Below the pieces are notes generated by a model that did not search any database, was not told the DNA's origin, and saw only the letters and a list, made by a program, of their open reading frames with translations. A DNA stretch of 64,000 nucleotides, taken from Aquibium carbonis. Lineage in GTDB: Bacteria > Pseudomonadota > Alphaproteobacteria > Rhizobiales > Rhizobiaceae. Location of the stretch: positions 27,618-91,617 of the forward strand of contig NZ_RWKW01000026.1 in assembly GCF_003970795.1 (NCBI RefSeq). The letters are read 5' to 3'. This document shows, in pieces, positions 53,564-62,546 of the stretch. The position numbers and the translations under genes were made by a program. Numbering within the stretch: the first letter of the stretch is position 1; every line of letters starts with the position of its first letter.

Positions 53564-53583
53564 GCATAATACAAACTTTATGC
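53564..53583. promoter_or_regulatory. Candidate operator between the binding-protein and GntR genes
   Basis: GCATAA (53564-53569) and TTATGC (53578-53583) are exact inverted repeats separated by eight bases in the divergent region. On the minus strand the repeat overlaps TATTAT, a good -10 element for the ABC operon. A GntR repressor binding here would block that promoter. The regulator's binding preference is unknown, so the pairing is inferred. Confidence 0.5.
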
Positions 53584-53681
53584 AACCGGAATTTCCGCTG
53601 CGGAATTTGGCTTTGACGACCGGGCAAGGTCGGCTAAGCAGCCCCGGACGCAGCACATGGGGAAGTCGGAGGAGACGGGAT

Positions 53682-54449
53682 TTGGCGACCGGCGCGCGCA
53701 AGGCACCAACAGCAACGAGAGGCGACGCGGAGGCGCCCGACGCGGGCCTCGCCAAGCGCGGACGCGGCTCGACCGCGGTCTACGAGGAACTGCGCGAGGA
53801 CATCCTGTCGCTGCGCATGGCGCAGGGCTCGGCCCTCGACGAAGTGGCGCTGGCGGCGCGGTTCGGCCTGTCGCGGACACCGATCCGCGAGGCGCTGCTG
53901 ATGTTGCAGCGCGAGGATCTGGTCACCTTCCTGCCCGGCCGCAGCGCCATCGTCACGCCGCACACGATGAGCAACGCACATGAGTACATGGACACCCTGA
54001 TGCTGCTGTCGCGCGCCATCATCCGGCTCGCCGCCGAGATGCGGACGCCAGAGACGCTGGAGCGCATCCACGCCCGCCATGCCGACTACGCGACCGCGGT
54101 CGCCTCCGGTCGGCTCGACGACGTCGTTGCGGCCGATCTCGCCTTTCACAACGCGATCTCGGGGGCCAGCTGCAACACGTTCCTGGGCAGTTTCTACAAG
54201 CTGGCGCTCGACTATGGCCGGCGCATGCATCTGCTTCACTATTACCCCCTGTTCGATGCCGAGGAAGCCGCGCGCTGTGTCGACCAGCACGCGGCCATGC
54301 TCGCCGCCATCGAGGCCGGCGACCCGGCGCGCTCGGAGGAACTGGCGAGCGATCACGTGATGTCGGAACTGCGCGTGGTGCAGCGGTCGCTGGAACCGAA
54401 GGTCGGCATCAAGTTTTCACTCGGAAACGGCACTGGAGACGGCAGATGA
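53682..54449 (+). CDS. GntR family transcriptional regulator (FCD-like)
   Basis: 255 residues from a TTG at 53682 with GGAGGAG 7 bases upstream. The winged-helix domain covers about 30-100 (YEELREDILSLRMAQGSALDE, LAARFGLSRTPIREALLML), and the C-terminal helical domain contains the DLAFHNAISGAS and DQHAAMLAAIEAGD patterns of FCD metal/ligand pockets. It diverges from the ABC/hydantoinase operon and overlaps the M24 peptidase gene by four bases, so it probably controls both arms. The effector is likely the substrate or a product. Confidence 0.88.
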   Translation: MATGARKAPTATRGDAEAPDAGLAKRGRGSTAVYEELREDILSLRMAQGSALDEVALAARFGLSRTPIREALLMLQREDLVTFLPGRSAIVTPHTMSNAHEYMDTLMLLSRAIIRLAAEMRTPETLERIHARHADYATAVASGRLDDVVAADLAFHNAISGASCNTFLGSFYKLALDYGRRMHLLHYYPLFDAEEAARCVDQHAAMLAAIEAGDPARSEELASDHVMSELRVVQRSLEPKVGIKFSLGNGTGDGR

Positions 54450-55570
54450 TCGAGCCCGGCCTGAAGGAAGCGCGCAGGCAAAAATTGCTCGCGGCCATGG
54501 AAACGAGCGATGCGGAAGCGGTGGCGATCATACCGGGTGCGAATTTCTACCACCTGACCGGCGCGCATTTCCACCTGATGGAACGTCCAACGGTGCTGTT
54601 CGTCACCCGGTCGGGTGCGATGCACGCCGTGATACCGGAGTTGGAGAAAGCCCGCTGGCAAGCGCTCGCGCCGGAGGTCGAGACCGACTACTGGCAGGAT
54701 TCGGATGGCTTCGATGCCGCCTTCGCCTCAGTGGCGCGCCGTCTGAACGCCTCCCGCATCGGCGTCGAAGGCCAACGCATGCGCGTTTTCGAGGCCGAAG
54801 CCCTGCGCCGCGCCTTTCGCGAGACACCGGTGCTCGATGCCCATGCGGCGATCTCGTCGATCCGGCTTCACAAGGACGAAGCCGAGATCACGGCCATGGA
54901 AAAGGCGATCGCCATCAGCGAGACGGCGCTTGCGGCCACCATCGAAACGGTACGGCCGGGCATGAGCGAATGGGAGGTGCGCGGGCGGCTTCTGGCGGCG
55001 ATGCTGGCGGAGGGCGCCGACGGGCCGGCCTTCGAGCCCATCGTTCTGGCCGGAGGGGCATCCGCCGATCCGCATGGCTCGCCCAGCGCCGAACGCGTGC
55101 TGAAAAGGGGCGATGCGCTGCTGATCGACTTCGGCGCGGCCTGGGGCGGCTACAATGCCGACATCACCCGGACGTTCTTCGTCGGCGACGCCGGCGCACA
55201 ACATCGCGAAATCTACGCGGCGGTGCTTGCCGCCAACGCCAAGGGGCGCGCCATCACGAAGCCGGGCCTGACCATGGACGAGCTCGACCGCACCGTGACC
55301 GGCGTTCTCGTCGAGGCGGGCTTTTCCGATCTCGTCGTGCACAAGACCGGCCACGGTCTCGGCCAGGAGGTGCACGAGGCGCCGCAGGTGATGAAGGGCA
55401 ATGACCAGCCGGCGGAGCCGGGCATGGTCATCACGATCGAACCGGGACTGTACCGGACCGACGACATCGGCGTGCGCATCGAGGACGACGTTCTGGTCAC
55501 CGGTGACGGCTGCCGCTCGCTGTCGGGCTTCCCCCGCGAGCTGACCATCATCGGGGAGAGCGTGCGATGA
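54446..55570 (+). CDS. M24 family metallopeptidase (Xaa-Pro dipeptidase-like)
   Basis: 374 residues: a creatinase N-terminal domain (about 1-135) and the pita-bread catalytic domain. All five metal ligands are visible: D228 (DFGAAW), D239 (YNADITRTF), H303 (TGHGLG), E332 (TIEPGLY) and E346 (RIEDDV), so it should be a true metallopeptidase and not creatinase, which lacks the metals. It hydrolyses Xaa-Pro or similar amide bonds in the cytoplasm. It is coupled to the GntR gene before and the GAF gene after by ATGA overlaps. Confidence 0.92.
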   Translation: MIEPGLKEARRQKLLAAMETSDAEAVAIIPGANFYHLTGAHFHLMERPTVLFVTRSGAMHAVIPELEKARWQALAPEVETDYWQDSDGFDAAFASVARRLNASRIGVEGQRMRVFEAEALRRAFRETPVLDAHAAISSIRLHKDEAEITAMEKAIAISETALAATIETVRPGMSEWEVRGRLLAAMLAEGADGPAFEPIVLAGGASADPHGSPSAERVLKRGDALLIDFGAAWGGYNADITRTFFVGDAGAQHREIYAAVLAANAKGRAITKPGLTMDELDRTVTGVLVEAGFSDLVVHKTGHGLGQEVHEAPQVMKGNDQPAEPGMVITIEPGLYRTDDIGVRIEDDVLVTGDGCRSLSGFPRELTIIGESVR

Positions 55571-56046
55571 CGCTGAGCATCGAGGGCGGCGCGCTCGTCG
55601 ACGCCATGCCGCGCGGCGCGATCGCGATGTTCGACATCCTCGCCGACCGCATCCGCGAGAACGTCGGGTATCTGCTGATGACGGTTCTGGCGCCAAACGG
55701 CGACGAGCCGTTTCTGACGCGCATGTTCTCGACCAATCTCGACCAGTATCCGCTCGGCGCGGCCGATCCGATCGAGGACAGCCTCTGGTTTCGCAGGCTG
55801 TTCACGGATGGCGAAGCGATCGTGGCCAACGACGCGGAAGCCATCGAGGCCTGGCTGCCGGGCTTCGACGCCTATGTCGCGCAAGGATATGGCTCCCTCG
55901 CCAACATTCCCATCGTCGTTTCCGGAACCACGATCGGCCTGCTCAACCTCATGGACGAGGCGGGGCACTTCACCGCCGAGCGCATCGCGCTGCTGCGCGC
56001 GGAATTGCCGCTGGCCGCCCTGGCCATCCTGGCGAAGCGGATGTAG
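55567..56046 (+). CDS. GAF domain protein
   Basis: 159 residues with a GAF-like fold: LVDAMPRGAIAMFDILADRI, LLMTVLAPNGDEPFLTRMFS, then ANDAEAIEAWLPGFDA and SGTTIGLLNLMDEAGHFT, the last resembling the final GAF strand and helix. No output domain is attached. It overlaps the M24 peptidase stop by ATGA, so it belongs to this locus, perhaps as a small sensor or binding protein for the same substrate. Relatives near hydantoin or amidohydrolase genes are known to me only as hypothetical proteins. Confidence 0.72.
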   Translation: MTLSIEGGALVDAMPRGAIAMFDILADRIRENVGYLLMTVLAPNGDEPFLTRMFSTNLDQYPLGAADPIEDSLWFRRLFTDGEAIVANDAEAIEAWLPGFDAYVAQGYGSLANIPIVVSGTTIGLLNLMDEAGHFTAERIALLRAELPLAALAILAKRM

Positions 56047-56082
56047 CCGCCTTTTCGGCACGGCTGACCACGCTGTGGCGGC

Positions 56083-57423
56083 TCAGGCGTCGGCCTGCGC
56101 CCGGGAGCGACGACGGCTCGACCCTGCGGGTTCCGCGATCGGCACGAGGATGGTGTCGCCATTGTGCTGGACTTCGATCGCCTCGTCCCGCGACAGCGGT
56201 TTGAACAGCGGCAAACGATGGAAGTAGATGCCGTTGAGCAGCGCGAAGGTGATGGCGATGGCCATGGTTCGCAGCGGGTAGTCGACCGAGGAATGAAGCA
56301 GGATGAATAAGATCGACAGGAAGGCGGCCCGCTGCAACGGATCGAGCCGGTGACGCAGCCGCGCGAGAACGCATAGCCCATAGAAGCCCATCAGGGCCAT
56401 TGCCAGGATGCCGCCTTCGAAAGCGACTTCCAGATAGTCGTTGTGGACGTGATTGACATAGTTGCGGAAGATCATCTCGCCGCGCTCGTAGAGTCCATAG
56501 CCGCTGGTGAAGTTCCCGTAGCCGATACCCCAAAGCCAGTTTTCCCTGATGCCTTCGAGGGTGCTGCGCATGAATTCGAGCCGGCCGAACGCGGTGTCGA
56601 GTTCGCCGACGAACTTGGTGGTGGCGCCGAAACTGTAGACCCCGAGCCCGGCAAACAGCGCGCCGATGGTCACGGTCCCGATCCGTGATCGCCACGCCAG
56701 GAACAGAAGCGACAGGACGGTGATCGCGAGGCCGATCAGGACCCCTGCCCTCGAGCCCGCTGCCAGAAGAACGAGAAGGATCGCGGGAATGGCGAGGCTC
56801 ACGAGGACGCCCCGCCCGACGAAGAGCCCGTAATAGACGAGAAGCGGAATGGTCGCGAACAGCAGGGTCGAGAAGTGGTTCACGTTGGCAAACAGCCCGG
56901 CCATGATGACATAGGGCAACCAGCTTTCCAGGCGCGTGTCCTGCGCCATGGAGAACTGCATGGCGCCGGCCAGCATGTTGCAGGCGACGCCGATGAAGAA
57001 GAACGGCAGCAGCCCTCGCACATGCTCGCCGCGGAGCGTCGAGACCGCAAGCGCAAAGAGCAGTCCGCAAAGGGCGAAGGCCATCGCCTCCAGCGTCCGA
57101 CCGACGCCAAGACTGACGAGACGGTAGGCGGAGCCATCGCCATGCGGATTGAAAACCTCCGGGCGGGTGCCTTCGATCATCCACGCAGGCAGGGGCAGAA
57201 CCTGAAGCAGGCCCGCCAGAAAGGTGAGGATCAGGAAGGACAGGACGATGGGCGACGCGGCAACCTGGCGCGGACCGGCAAGGACGAAGGCGACGGCCAC
57301 GACGATTGCAGCCTGCAGGAGGGAATCGGTGAACAGCCCCGGCCCCGCTCCGCCGCCAAGGACGAGAGCCAGGAACAGGACGATGCCGAGCCCTATCTTT
57401 CCCCGGCTTTCCGTGGTGGACAT
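56083..57423 (-). CDS. O-antigen ligase/polymerase family membrane protein (Wzy-like)
   Basis: 446 residues with about eleven membrane helices and the Wzy_C region. The periplasmic loop has FVGELDTAFGRLEFMRSTL and the catalytic-type motif NHVHNDYLEVAFEGGILAM; NHFSTLLFATIPLLVYYGLF is a helix pair before it. It would polymerise repeat units of the second polysaccharide. The ATG overlaps the TPR gene stop (TGATG). Its basic C-terminus (SSRRRSRAQADA) is cytoplasmic. It converges on the GAF gene. Confidence 0.86.
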   Translation of the reverse strand: MSTTESRGKIGLGIVLFLALVLGGGAGPGLFTDSLLQAAIVVAVAFVLAGPRQVAASPIVLSFLILTFLAGLLQVLPLPAWMIEGTRPEVFNPHGDGSAYRLVSLGVGRTLEAMAFALCGLLFALAVSTLRGEHVRGLLPFFFIGVACNMLAGAMQFSMAQDTRLESWLPYVIMAGLFANVNHFSTLLFATIPLLVYYGLFVGRGVLVSLAIPAILLVLLAAGSRAGVLIGLAITVLSLLFLAWRSRIGTVTIGALFAGLGVYSFGATTKFVGELDTAFGRLEFMRSTLEGIRENWLWGIGYGNFTSGYGLYERGEMIFRNYVNHVHNDYLEVAFEGGILAMALMGFYGLCVLARLRHRLDPLQRAAFLSILFILLHSSVDYPLRTMAIAITFALLNGIYFHRLPLFKPLSRDEAIEVQHNGDTILVPIAEPAGSSRRRSRAQADA

Positions 57424-58658
57424 CAGGAGACGCCCTTGCGGACGTGCAGGCGTCGGACGGCAACATTGCCAGCGTAGCGGTCCTTCCAGCTCTCGGCGAT
57501 GACGCCCGTGTGCACGGAGATGACCTGGAGCGGGCAGCCTGTCGGCGGCAACTCGAAACGCGCCGAAATCGTTTCTCCGCGATAGCTTCCCTCGGGAATG
57601 TCGAGCCTGGCGATTTCGCGTGAAGGCGACAGGCATTGCAGGGACCAGAACAGCCCCTTCGGGAGCCTGGCATTCGCCGCGCTGACCTCTATGGCGAGTT
57701 CGTAGTGCCCGGGCGGGAGGTGAAGCACCTGCCGCACGTGCATGTCCTTGACCGGCGTACCGTTGAACTGGATGAGCAGTCCCGACGGTTCCGTCGCGAA
57801 GGCCGGATGGGGCAGACGCTCGATCGCGTGACCGGGTCGACCGCGAATCTGCCAGTTGAACGGTTTCGAACTCGCCGGCCCTTCGAAACCGGAGTCATGG
57901 ATGTATCCGCCGAGCGCGACGTCCTCGTCGGACTGCGTGCCCAGGAACAGATTGTAGGCCTCGAGCGCGCGGCCTTCCCGGATGAGCGCCTGAATGATGG
58001 TGGAGACCTCCCAGTCGCCCACCGGCGCACCCGCTTCATGCAGGTCGATGAGGAGCGAGGAGCCGGCTGCGAGACGTGCAGGGTCCGCGGCAATCTGCGC
58101 GAAGACGGCGCCGCGCCATGGCGGCATCACCGCAAGGCGCTGGCGCAGCTCGGCATAGCCCTCCTCCGTCGCGACGAGCGCGGAAAACAGACCGGCCAGA
58201 TCCCTGATCTTGGCGGGATGGCGCCGCAGCAGAATGTCGATGTTCTGGATCGCGCCCGAGACGTCGTGGCTTTCGATCGACCAGGCGATCGTTCGCTGCA
58301 AGGCGGCACTTTCGGTCTTGGAGAGCCGGAGGGCCTGCTGAAAACCCTCGACGGCGCCGTCGCGGTCACCGCGCCGCAGGAGCACCTCCGAACGAAGGCT
58401 TTGCAGCCTCGCCTGCCCCGCGTGCAGCCGCAACGCGCCATCGAGCAGTGCCTCGATGGCGGGAAGGTCCTCCTGCGCCGGCTGTGCGTCGAGGATTTTC
58501 TCGACTCGATGAGCCGTCGCCTCCGCATTGAACGGAAAAAGGCTCAGCGCAAGCTCGGGATCCGTTTCTTCAACCAGCCTGCTTAAGGCGTGCAACAAAA
58601 GCGCCGAAACGGCCGCGGACGCCACGAGCCAGATCGCCAAGCGTCGGATCCTGACCAA
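57423..58658 (-). CDS. Tetratricopeptide-like membrane-anchored protein of the polysaccharide operon
   Basis: About 411 residues. One N-terminal membrane helix (LAIWLVASAAVSALLLHAL) is followed by a helical, TPR-like region (about 40-190, including LLRRGDRDGAVEGFQQALRL) and a C-terminal beta-rich carbohydrate-binding-like region. I chose a TTG at 58658 because GGAGGG lies 8 bases upstream; an ATG at 58715 is the only other good candidate and would give a longer overlap with the kinase gene. It probably helps assemble or localise the polysaccharide machinery in the periplasm. Confidence 0.72.
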   Translation of the reverse strand: MVRIRRLAIWLVASAAVSALLLHALSRLVEETDPELALSLFPFNAEATAHRVEKILDAQPAQEDLPAIEALLDGALRLHAGQARLQSLRSEVLLRRGDRDGAVEGFQQALRLSKTESAALQRTIAWSIESHDVSGAIQNIDILLRRHPAKIRDLAGLFSALVATEEGYAELRQRLAVMPPWRGAVFAQIAADPARLAAGSSLLIDLHEAGAPVGDWEVSTIIQALIREGRALEAYNLFLGTQSDEDVALGGYIHDSGFEGPASSKPFNWQIRGRPGHAIERLPHPAFATEPSGLLIQFNGTPVKDMHVRQVLHLPPGHYELAIEVSAANARLPKGLFWSLQCLSPSREIARLDIPEGSYRGETISARFELPPTGCPLQVISVHTGVIAESWKDRYAGNVAVRRLHVRKGVS

Positions 58659-60939
58659 CCTCTTCTCCCTCCATGCGACCGGCTGTCCCGGCAAGCCTCG
58701 GAGTCTCTGCTCCATAGGAGTAGTAGTCGCTGTTGATGTACCGGTACGCATAATTGTAGTCGAGACGGCTGACCGCGAACTTCGACAATGTCGTTCCAAG
58801 GACGTTCGCACCGGCCGCGCGAAGCCGCTTCAACGCATTGACGGCCGATTTGCGCGTCACCTGGTTTGCCGATACCACCAGCAGCGATCCGTCCGCCAGG
58901 CGGCTGAGAATCGGCGCATCCGAAAGACCGACGATCGGCGGCGCATCGATGATCACCAGATCGTAGCGCTTCGAAAAACCGCTCAGCGCCGCAGCCATCC
59001 GCGACGAGGACAGCAGGTCGGCGGGGTTGGGCGGAATCGTCCCGGACGTCAGCACGGTGATGTTCTGAAACTTCGTCGTCCGGAGCAGTTTCGGATAGTC
59101 CTCGCGGCGGATCGTGTTGGTGAGGAGGTTGCTGAGCCCCAGGGTGTTGTCGAGCCCGAACAGGCGGTGAACATTCGGCTTGCGCATGTCCGCATCCACC
59201 AGAAGGACGCTCGTGTTCAGAGACGCGAAATCCTGCGCCAGCTTGAAGGCCGTCGTCGACTTGCCTTCCGACGGCTCCGAACTGGTGACCAGCAAGGTCC
59301 GCGGCATGCCTTCGCTGCCCGAGAACTGCAACGCGGTCCGAAGCGACCGGTAAGCCTCCGAAAGTCCCGACCGCTGGTCGGCAAGCGCGTTCGCAATATC
59401 CCTCTCGTCCACCGACGGAAGGATGCCGAGCACCGGCAACCCGAGCTCCTTCTCGACCTGCTCGGGATTCGAGAAGGTGTTGTTCAGCAGTTCAAGAACG
59501 TAGATCAGTGCCGCGCCGAGCGTCAGGAACAGGGAGAGCGCCAGCGCGACGTTGATCGTCATCCGCGGCGAGTAGGGCGCGCCGGGAAGAACGGCCAGAT
59601 CGACGATCGCTGCGTTCTGGGTCTTCAGATCGGCCCCGACGCCGATGTCGTTCAGCTTGTCGATCAGACTCTCATACTGGGAACGGTAGGATTCGACGTC
59701 GCGCTTCAGGATCGTGTACTGGATGTTCTTGTCCTGATAGACTGCCTGCTCGGCTTCGAGTTCGGCGAGCTTCGAACGAAGGTCGGACACCTTCGTCACG
59801 GTCTCCTCGTGCTTCAGACGGATCGATTCCGTGATGACGGCGATACCATTGTTGGCCTGCTTGCGGAGCTCCTGGATCTGGGAGTTCAGCTGCTGCATCT
59901 CCGGGAAGCCCGGCTTGAAGAGCGAGAGCTTCTGCTGGTACTCGGCGCTGAGTTCGGCGATGCGGCCGCGAATGCGCTCCAGCCCCTCGCTCTTCAGGAC
60001 CTGCTCGAGACCATCACCCCGGCCGGCGTCGATCTGCTGGACCAGCCGGCCATATTCGAGCTGTTCCTCGATCGCCTTGGCGAGCGCGCCATTGATGGCC
60101 GTCATGTTGGCCGATATCAGCGAGTTCTCGTCACCGGTTACGGTGATCCCCGCTTCCTTGGCGTAGTCGACGAGCGCCTTCTCGGACTGTTGCAGGCGAT
60201 CCTTGACCTGCACCACCTGCTCCTGGATGAACTGCCGTGCGAGACCGGACGTCTCGCTCGTCTGGTCCACCCTCTGGTCGATGAAGCTCTGCGCCACCTG
60301 GTTGGCGACGCTTTGCGCGTAGACCGGATTCTGGTCGCTGAAACTGACCTTGAGCAGGCTGGTGTTGGTGACGAGATCGACGGACAGGTTCTGCATGACC
60401 CGACCAACGGCGATGGCCTCGCGCTGCTCGGGCGAGTATTGCGCAATGTCGGTCGTGCGATCGATGCCGAAGGCGCGCGCGAACAGATTGAACGGCGAGA
60501 AGTCGGGCTTCGGGAACAGGAAATCCTGCTTGTCCGTCAAGCCCAGTTCGTAGACGGTGCGCTGCGCGAGCGCGCGGCTCCTGAGCTTCTCGCGCGCCGT
60601 CAGGAAGGAGCGGACATCCGACACTTCCGACACCACCTCGATATCCTGGAACACCTTCGCCGACGGCACCAGAACCTCGAGCTGAACGGTCGCCATGTAG
60701 CGCGGGGTCTGCATCATCGTGAACACGGCGCCGCAAACGACGCCAACGGCCATGACGAAGGCAATCAGCCAGCGATATCGTACGACATAGAGAAGCAGCG
60801 TGAGCGGGCTGAAGGAATCGGGCTCCGGCTCCGGTTCCCGGTAGCCGTAGGAGGCATACCGATACGGGCCGTCGTACAGATACTCGGACGGCAGCGGATA
60901 TGCTGAACCGGGCCCTCCTGGCTGGATCTGTCGATTCAT
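58570..60939 (-). CDS. Wzc-type polysaccharide copolymerase / bacterial tyrosine kinase
   Basis: 789 residues. Two membrane helices flank a periplasmic Wzz domain and coiled coils. The cytoplasmic part is a BY-kinase: Walker A SEPSEGKST with K560, Walker A' VLLVDADMRKP, Walker B VIIDAPPIVG. The C-terminal region has the tyrosine cluster DYNYAYRYINSDYYSYG (about 726-745), the autophosphorylation tail of the family. It controls chain length and cycles phosphorylation with the PHP phosphatase encoded three genes earlier. ATG at 60939; the frame opens with a TTG at 60948. Confidence 0.94.
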   Translation of the reverse strand: MNRQIQPGGPGSAYPLPSEYLYDGPYRYASYGYREPEPEPDSFSPLTLLLYVVRYRWLIAFVMAVGVVCGAVFTMMQTPRYMATVQLEVLVPSAKVFQDIEVVSEVSDVRSFLTAREKLRSRALAQRTVYELGLTDKQDFLFPKPDFSPFNLFARAFGIDRTTDIAQYSPEQREAIAVGRVMQNLSVDLVTNTSLLKVSFSDQNPVYAQSVANQVAQSFIDQRVDQTSETSGLARQFIQEQVVQVKDRLQQSEKALVDYAKEAGITVTGDENSLISANMTAINGALAKAIEEQLEYGRLVQQIDAGRGDGLEQVLKSEGLERIRGRIAELSAEYQQKLSLFKPGFPEMQQLNSQIQELRKQANNGIAVITESIRLKHEETVTKVSDLRSKLAELEAEQAVYQDKNIQYTILKRDVESYRSQYESLIDKLNDIGVGADLKTQNAAIVDLAVLPGAPYSPRMTINVALALSLFLTLGAALIYVLELLNNTFSNPEQVEKELGLPVLGILPSVDERDIANALADQRSGLSEAYRSLRTALQFSGSEGMPRTLLVTSSEPSEGKSTTAFKLAQDFASLNTSVLLVDADMRKPNVHRLFGLDNTLGLSNLLTNTIRREDYPKLLRTTKFQNITVLTSGTIPPNPADLLSSSRMAAALSGFSKRYDLVIIDAPPIVGLSDAPILSRLADGSLLVVSANQVTRKSAVNALKRLRAAGANVLGTTLSKFAVSRLDYNYAYRYINSDYYSYGAETPRLAGTAGRMEGEEVGQDPTLGDLARGVRGRFGAFVARLKQAG

Positions 60940-60966
60940 CTCAAGCAACTCTTCGAATCCGCGATA

Positions 60967-61743
60967 TCACGGGACTATCGCGAGCCTCGACGCGCTGGTC
61001 GCGATGCCCAACGCCTCTTTCAGGTTCTGCATAGCGACTTTGGTCTGTGAAGTGAACACGATGATTACATCACCGCCGTATATCCGCGGATTCGCTTTGC
61101 GCCCGGTCCTTATTTCGGCGACGTCGTAATTGGCGACAAGCTTCTGGCCGCCGACATCCCGGTAGACATAAACCTTTGACTGGTCGGCGATCGGCCGGAA
61201 GCCGCCCGCGAGCGCAATGGTTTCCATCAGCGTGGAACTGGCGGACACGGGATAGACGCCGGCCTTCGCCACTTCCCCGTCGATGGTCACGCGTTGACCG
61301 AACGACTGCTTCAGAAAGACGGTCACGTCCGGATTCTGGAGATAGTTGCGGCCGTAGGCTGTCTCGATTTCCTTTTCCAGCACCCGCACGCTCTTGCCTG
61401 CCGCCTGGATCGGACCGATCAGGGGAAGCGAAATCCGACCAGCCGAGTCGATCTGCACCGTCCGGTCGAGCGAATCGGCCTGGAACACGTCGACCTCGAG
61501 AATGTCGTTGGGAGCGAGCGGCTGTTCCTGGCCATCCTGCGTATCGGTCGGCGGCGGCAGATCGCGGACCACCCGCAATTCGCCGGCGCGCCCGCCAGCC
61601 GAGCCCTGCAGCGCCAGCACGTCCTGCGCCGTACCGCCGGCAACCGACGTGGGCGTTTCCGTCGAAGAGCAACCCGAGACGACGAGGACGAGTGCCGCCG
61701 CTACGAGCGCCAGTCGCGACCGGCTGTAGGAGATGTTGCGCAT
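60967..61743 (-). CDS. Wza-like outer-membrane polysaccharide export lipoprotein
   Basis: 258 residues. A signal peptide ends in the lipobox VVSGCSS, so it is lipidated. The Poly_export domain (LAPNDILEVDVFQADSLDRT) is followed by two SLBB-type segments (RVTIDGEVAKAGVYPVSAS and a later strand-rich part). It should form the periplasmic/outer-membrane channel for the polysaccharide with the Wzc-type kinase. The ATG overlaps the stop of the phosphatase gene (TGATG). The C-terminus is shorter than in E. coli Wza, so the outer-membrane helix may be missing. Confidence 0.9.
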   Translation of the reverse strand: MRNISYSRSRLALVAAALVLVVSGCSSTETPTSVAGGTAQDVLALQGSAGGRAGELRVVRDLPPPTDTQDGQEQPLAPNDILEVDVFQADSLDRTVQIDSAGRISLPLIGPIQAAGKSVRVLEKEIETAYGRNYLQNPDVTVFLKQSFGQRVTIDGEVAKAGVYPVSASSTLMETIALAGGFRPIADQSKVYVYRDVGGQKLVANYDVAEIRTGRKANPRIYGGDVIIVFTSQTKVAMQNLKEALGIATSASRLAIVP

Positions 61744-62546
61744 CAGGAATTGGTCCGCCCGAATAATCGACTCAAGAAACTGCGTCGCTCCGGCTCAGGC
61801 ACGCGCGCCTCGCTGAACTGACCCACAGGTGCGATGGTCGCATTACAGAGCACGGCGGCCGGCCTGGTTTCAACCATGGCGTTGGCTTCTGCCTCGCCCA
61901 GGCGTTGCGCCACCGCGTCGCGCGCACGCGAAAGAAGAGGACGCCGACGCGTGGTGCCGTGCGCGTCGCTGGCCAGGATATCGACCCGCCCCTCGTCCAA
62001 GAGCCTCTCCGCAAAGTATAGCGGCACCTTGCCAAACTCCCCCAGCACCGAACCGGCCGTGATCTGCATCAGGCATCCGATCCGGTTCAGGCTCTGGATC
62101 ACGCCGTACGACGAGCGGATCCATTGCAACCTCTCTGGATGCGTTACTATGGGGATGAAACCGGCACCAATGAGGCGTTCGGCAAACTCTTCCAGTCTCG
62201 GCGTGAGAATCCGGTGCGAGGGTTCGAAGAGAAAGTAGCGCGACCCGTTGAGAGTGGGCACGAGCCCTGCGTTCAACTTCTCGACGAGGTCAGGCGCGAC
62301 ATGGACGTCTGCGCCGGTGACGATCTCCAGGGGAATATCCTCGTCGGCGAAGGCCTTGCGGAGCGCACCTATTGCGACCGTGATCCCGCTCGCGGTGTTC
62401 TCGTAGAGGCCGGGAAGGATGTGCGGCGTGCAGGCCATGCACGTGATTCCATCGGCGACTGCCAAGCGCGCCATCTGGATGGAGGTCGCGAGGTCCGGAG
62501 CCCCATCGTCGAGACCGGGCAGGATGTGCGAATGAATGTCGATCAT
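61743..62546 (-). CDS. PHP-type tyrosine-protein phosphatase (CpsB/CapC family)
   Basis: 267 residues of the PHP fold. The N-terminal metal site is MIDIHSHILPGLDDGA; further ligands lie in CTPHILPG, GADVHVAP, VTHPERLQW and ASDAHGTTRRRP. This is the manganese-dependent phosphatase type best known from Gram-positive capsule loci, where it dephosphorylates the tyrosine kinase. Here it is the first gene of an operon encoding a Wzc-type kinase and Wza, so it probably replaces Wzb. ATG at 62546; the frame opens 14 codons further up without similarity. Confidence 0.92.
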   Translation of the reverse strand: MIDIHSHILPGLDDGAPDLATSIQMARLAVADGITCMACTPHILPGLYENTASGITVAIGALRKAFADEDIPLEIVTGADVHVAPDLVEKLNAGLVPTLNGSRYFLFEPSHRILTPRLEEFAERLIGAGFIPIVTHPERLQWIRSSYGVIQSLNRIGCLMQITAGSVLGEFGKVPLYFAERLLDEGRVDILASDAHGTTRRRPLLSRARDAVAQRLGEAEANAMVETRPAAVLCNATIAPVGQFSEARVPEPERRSFLSRLFGRTNS

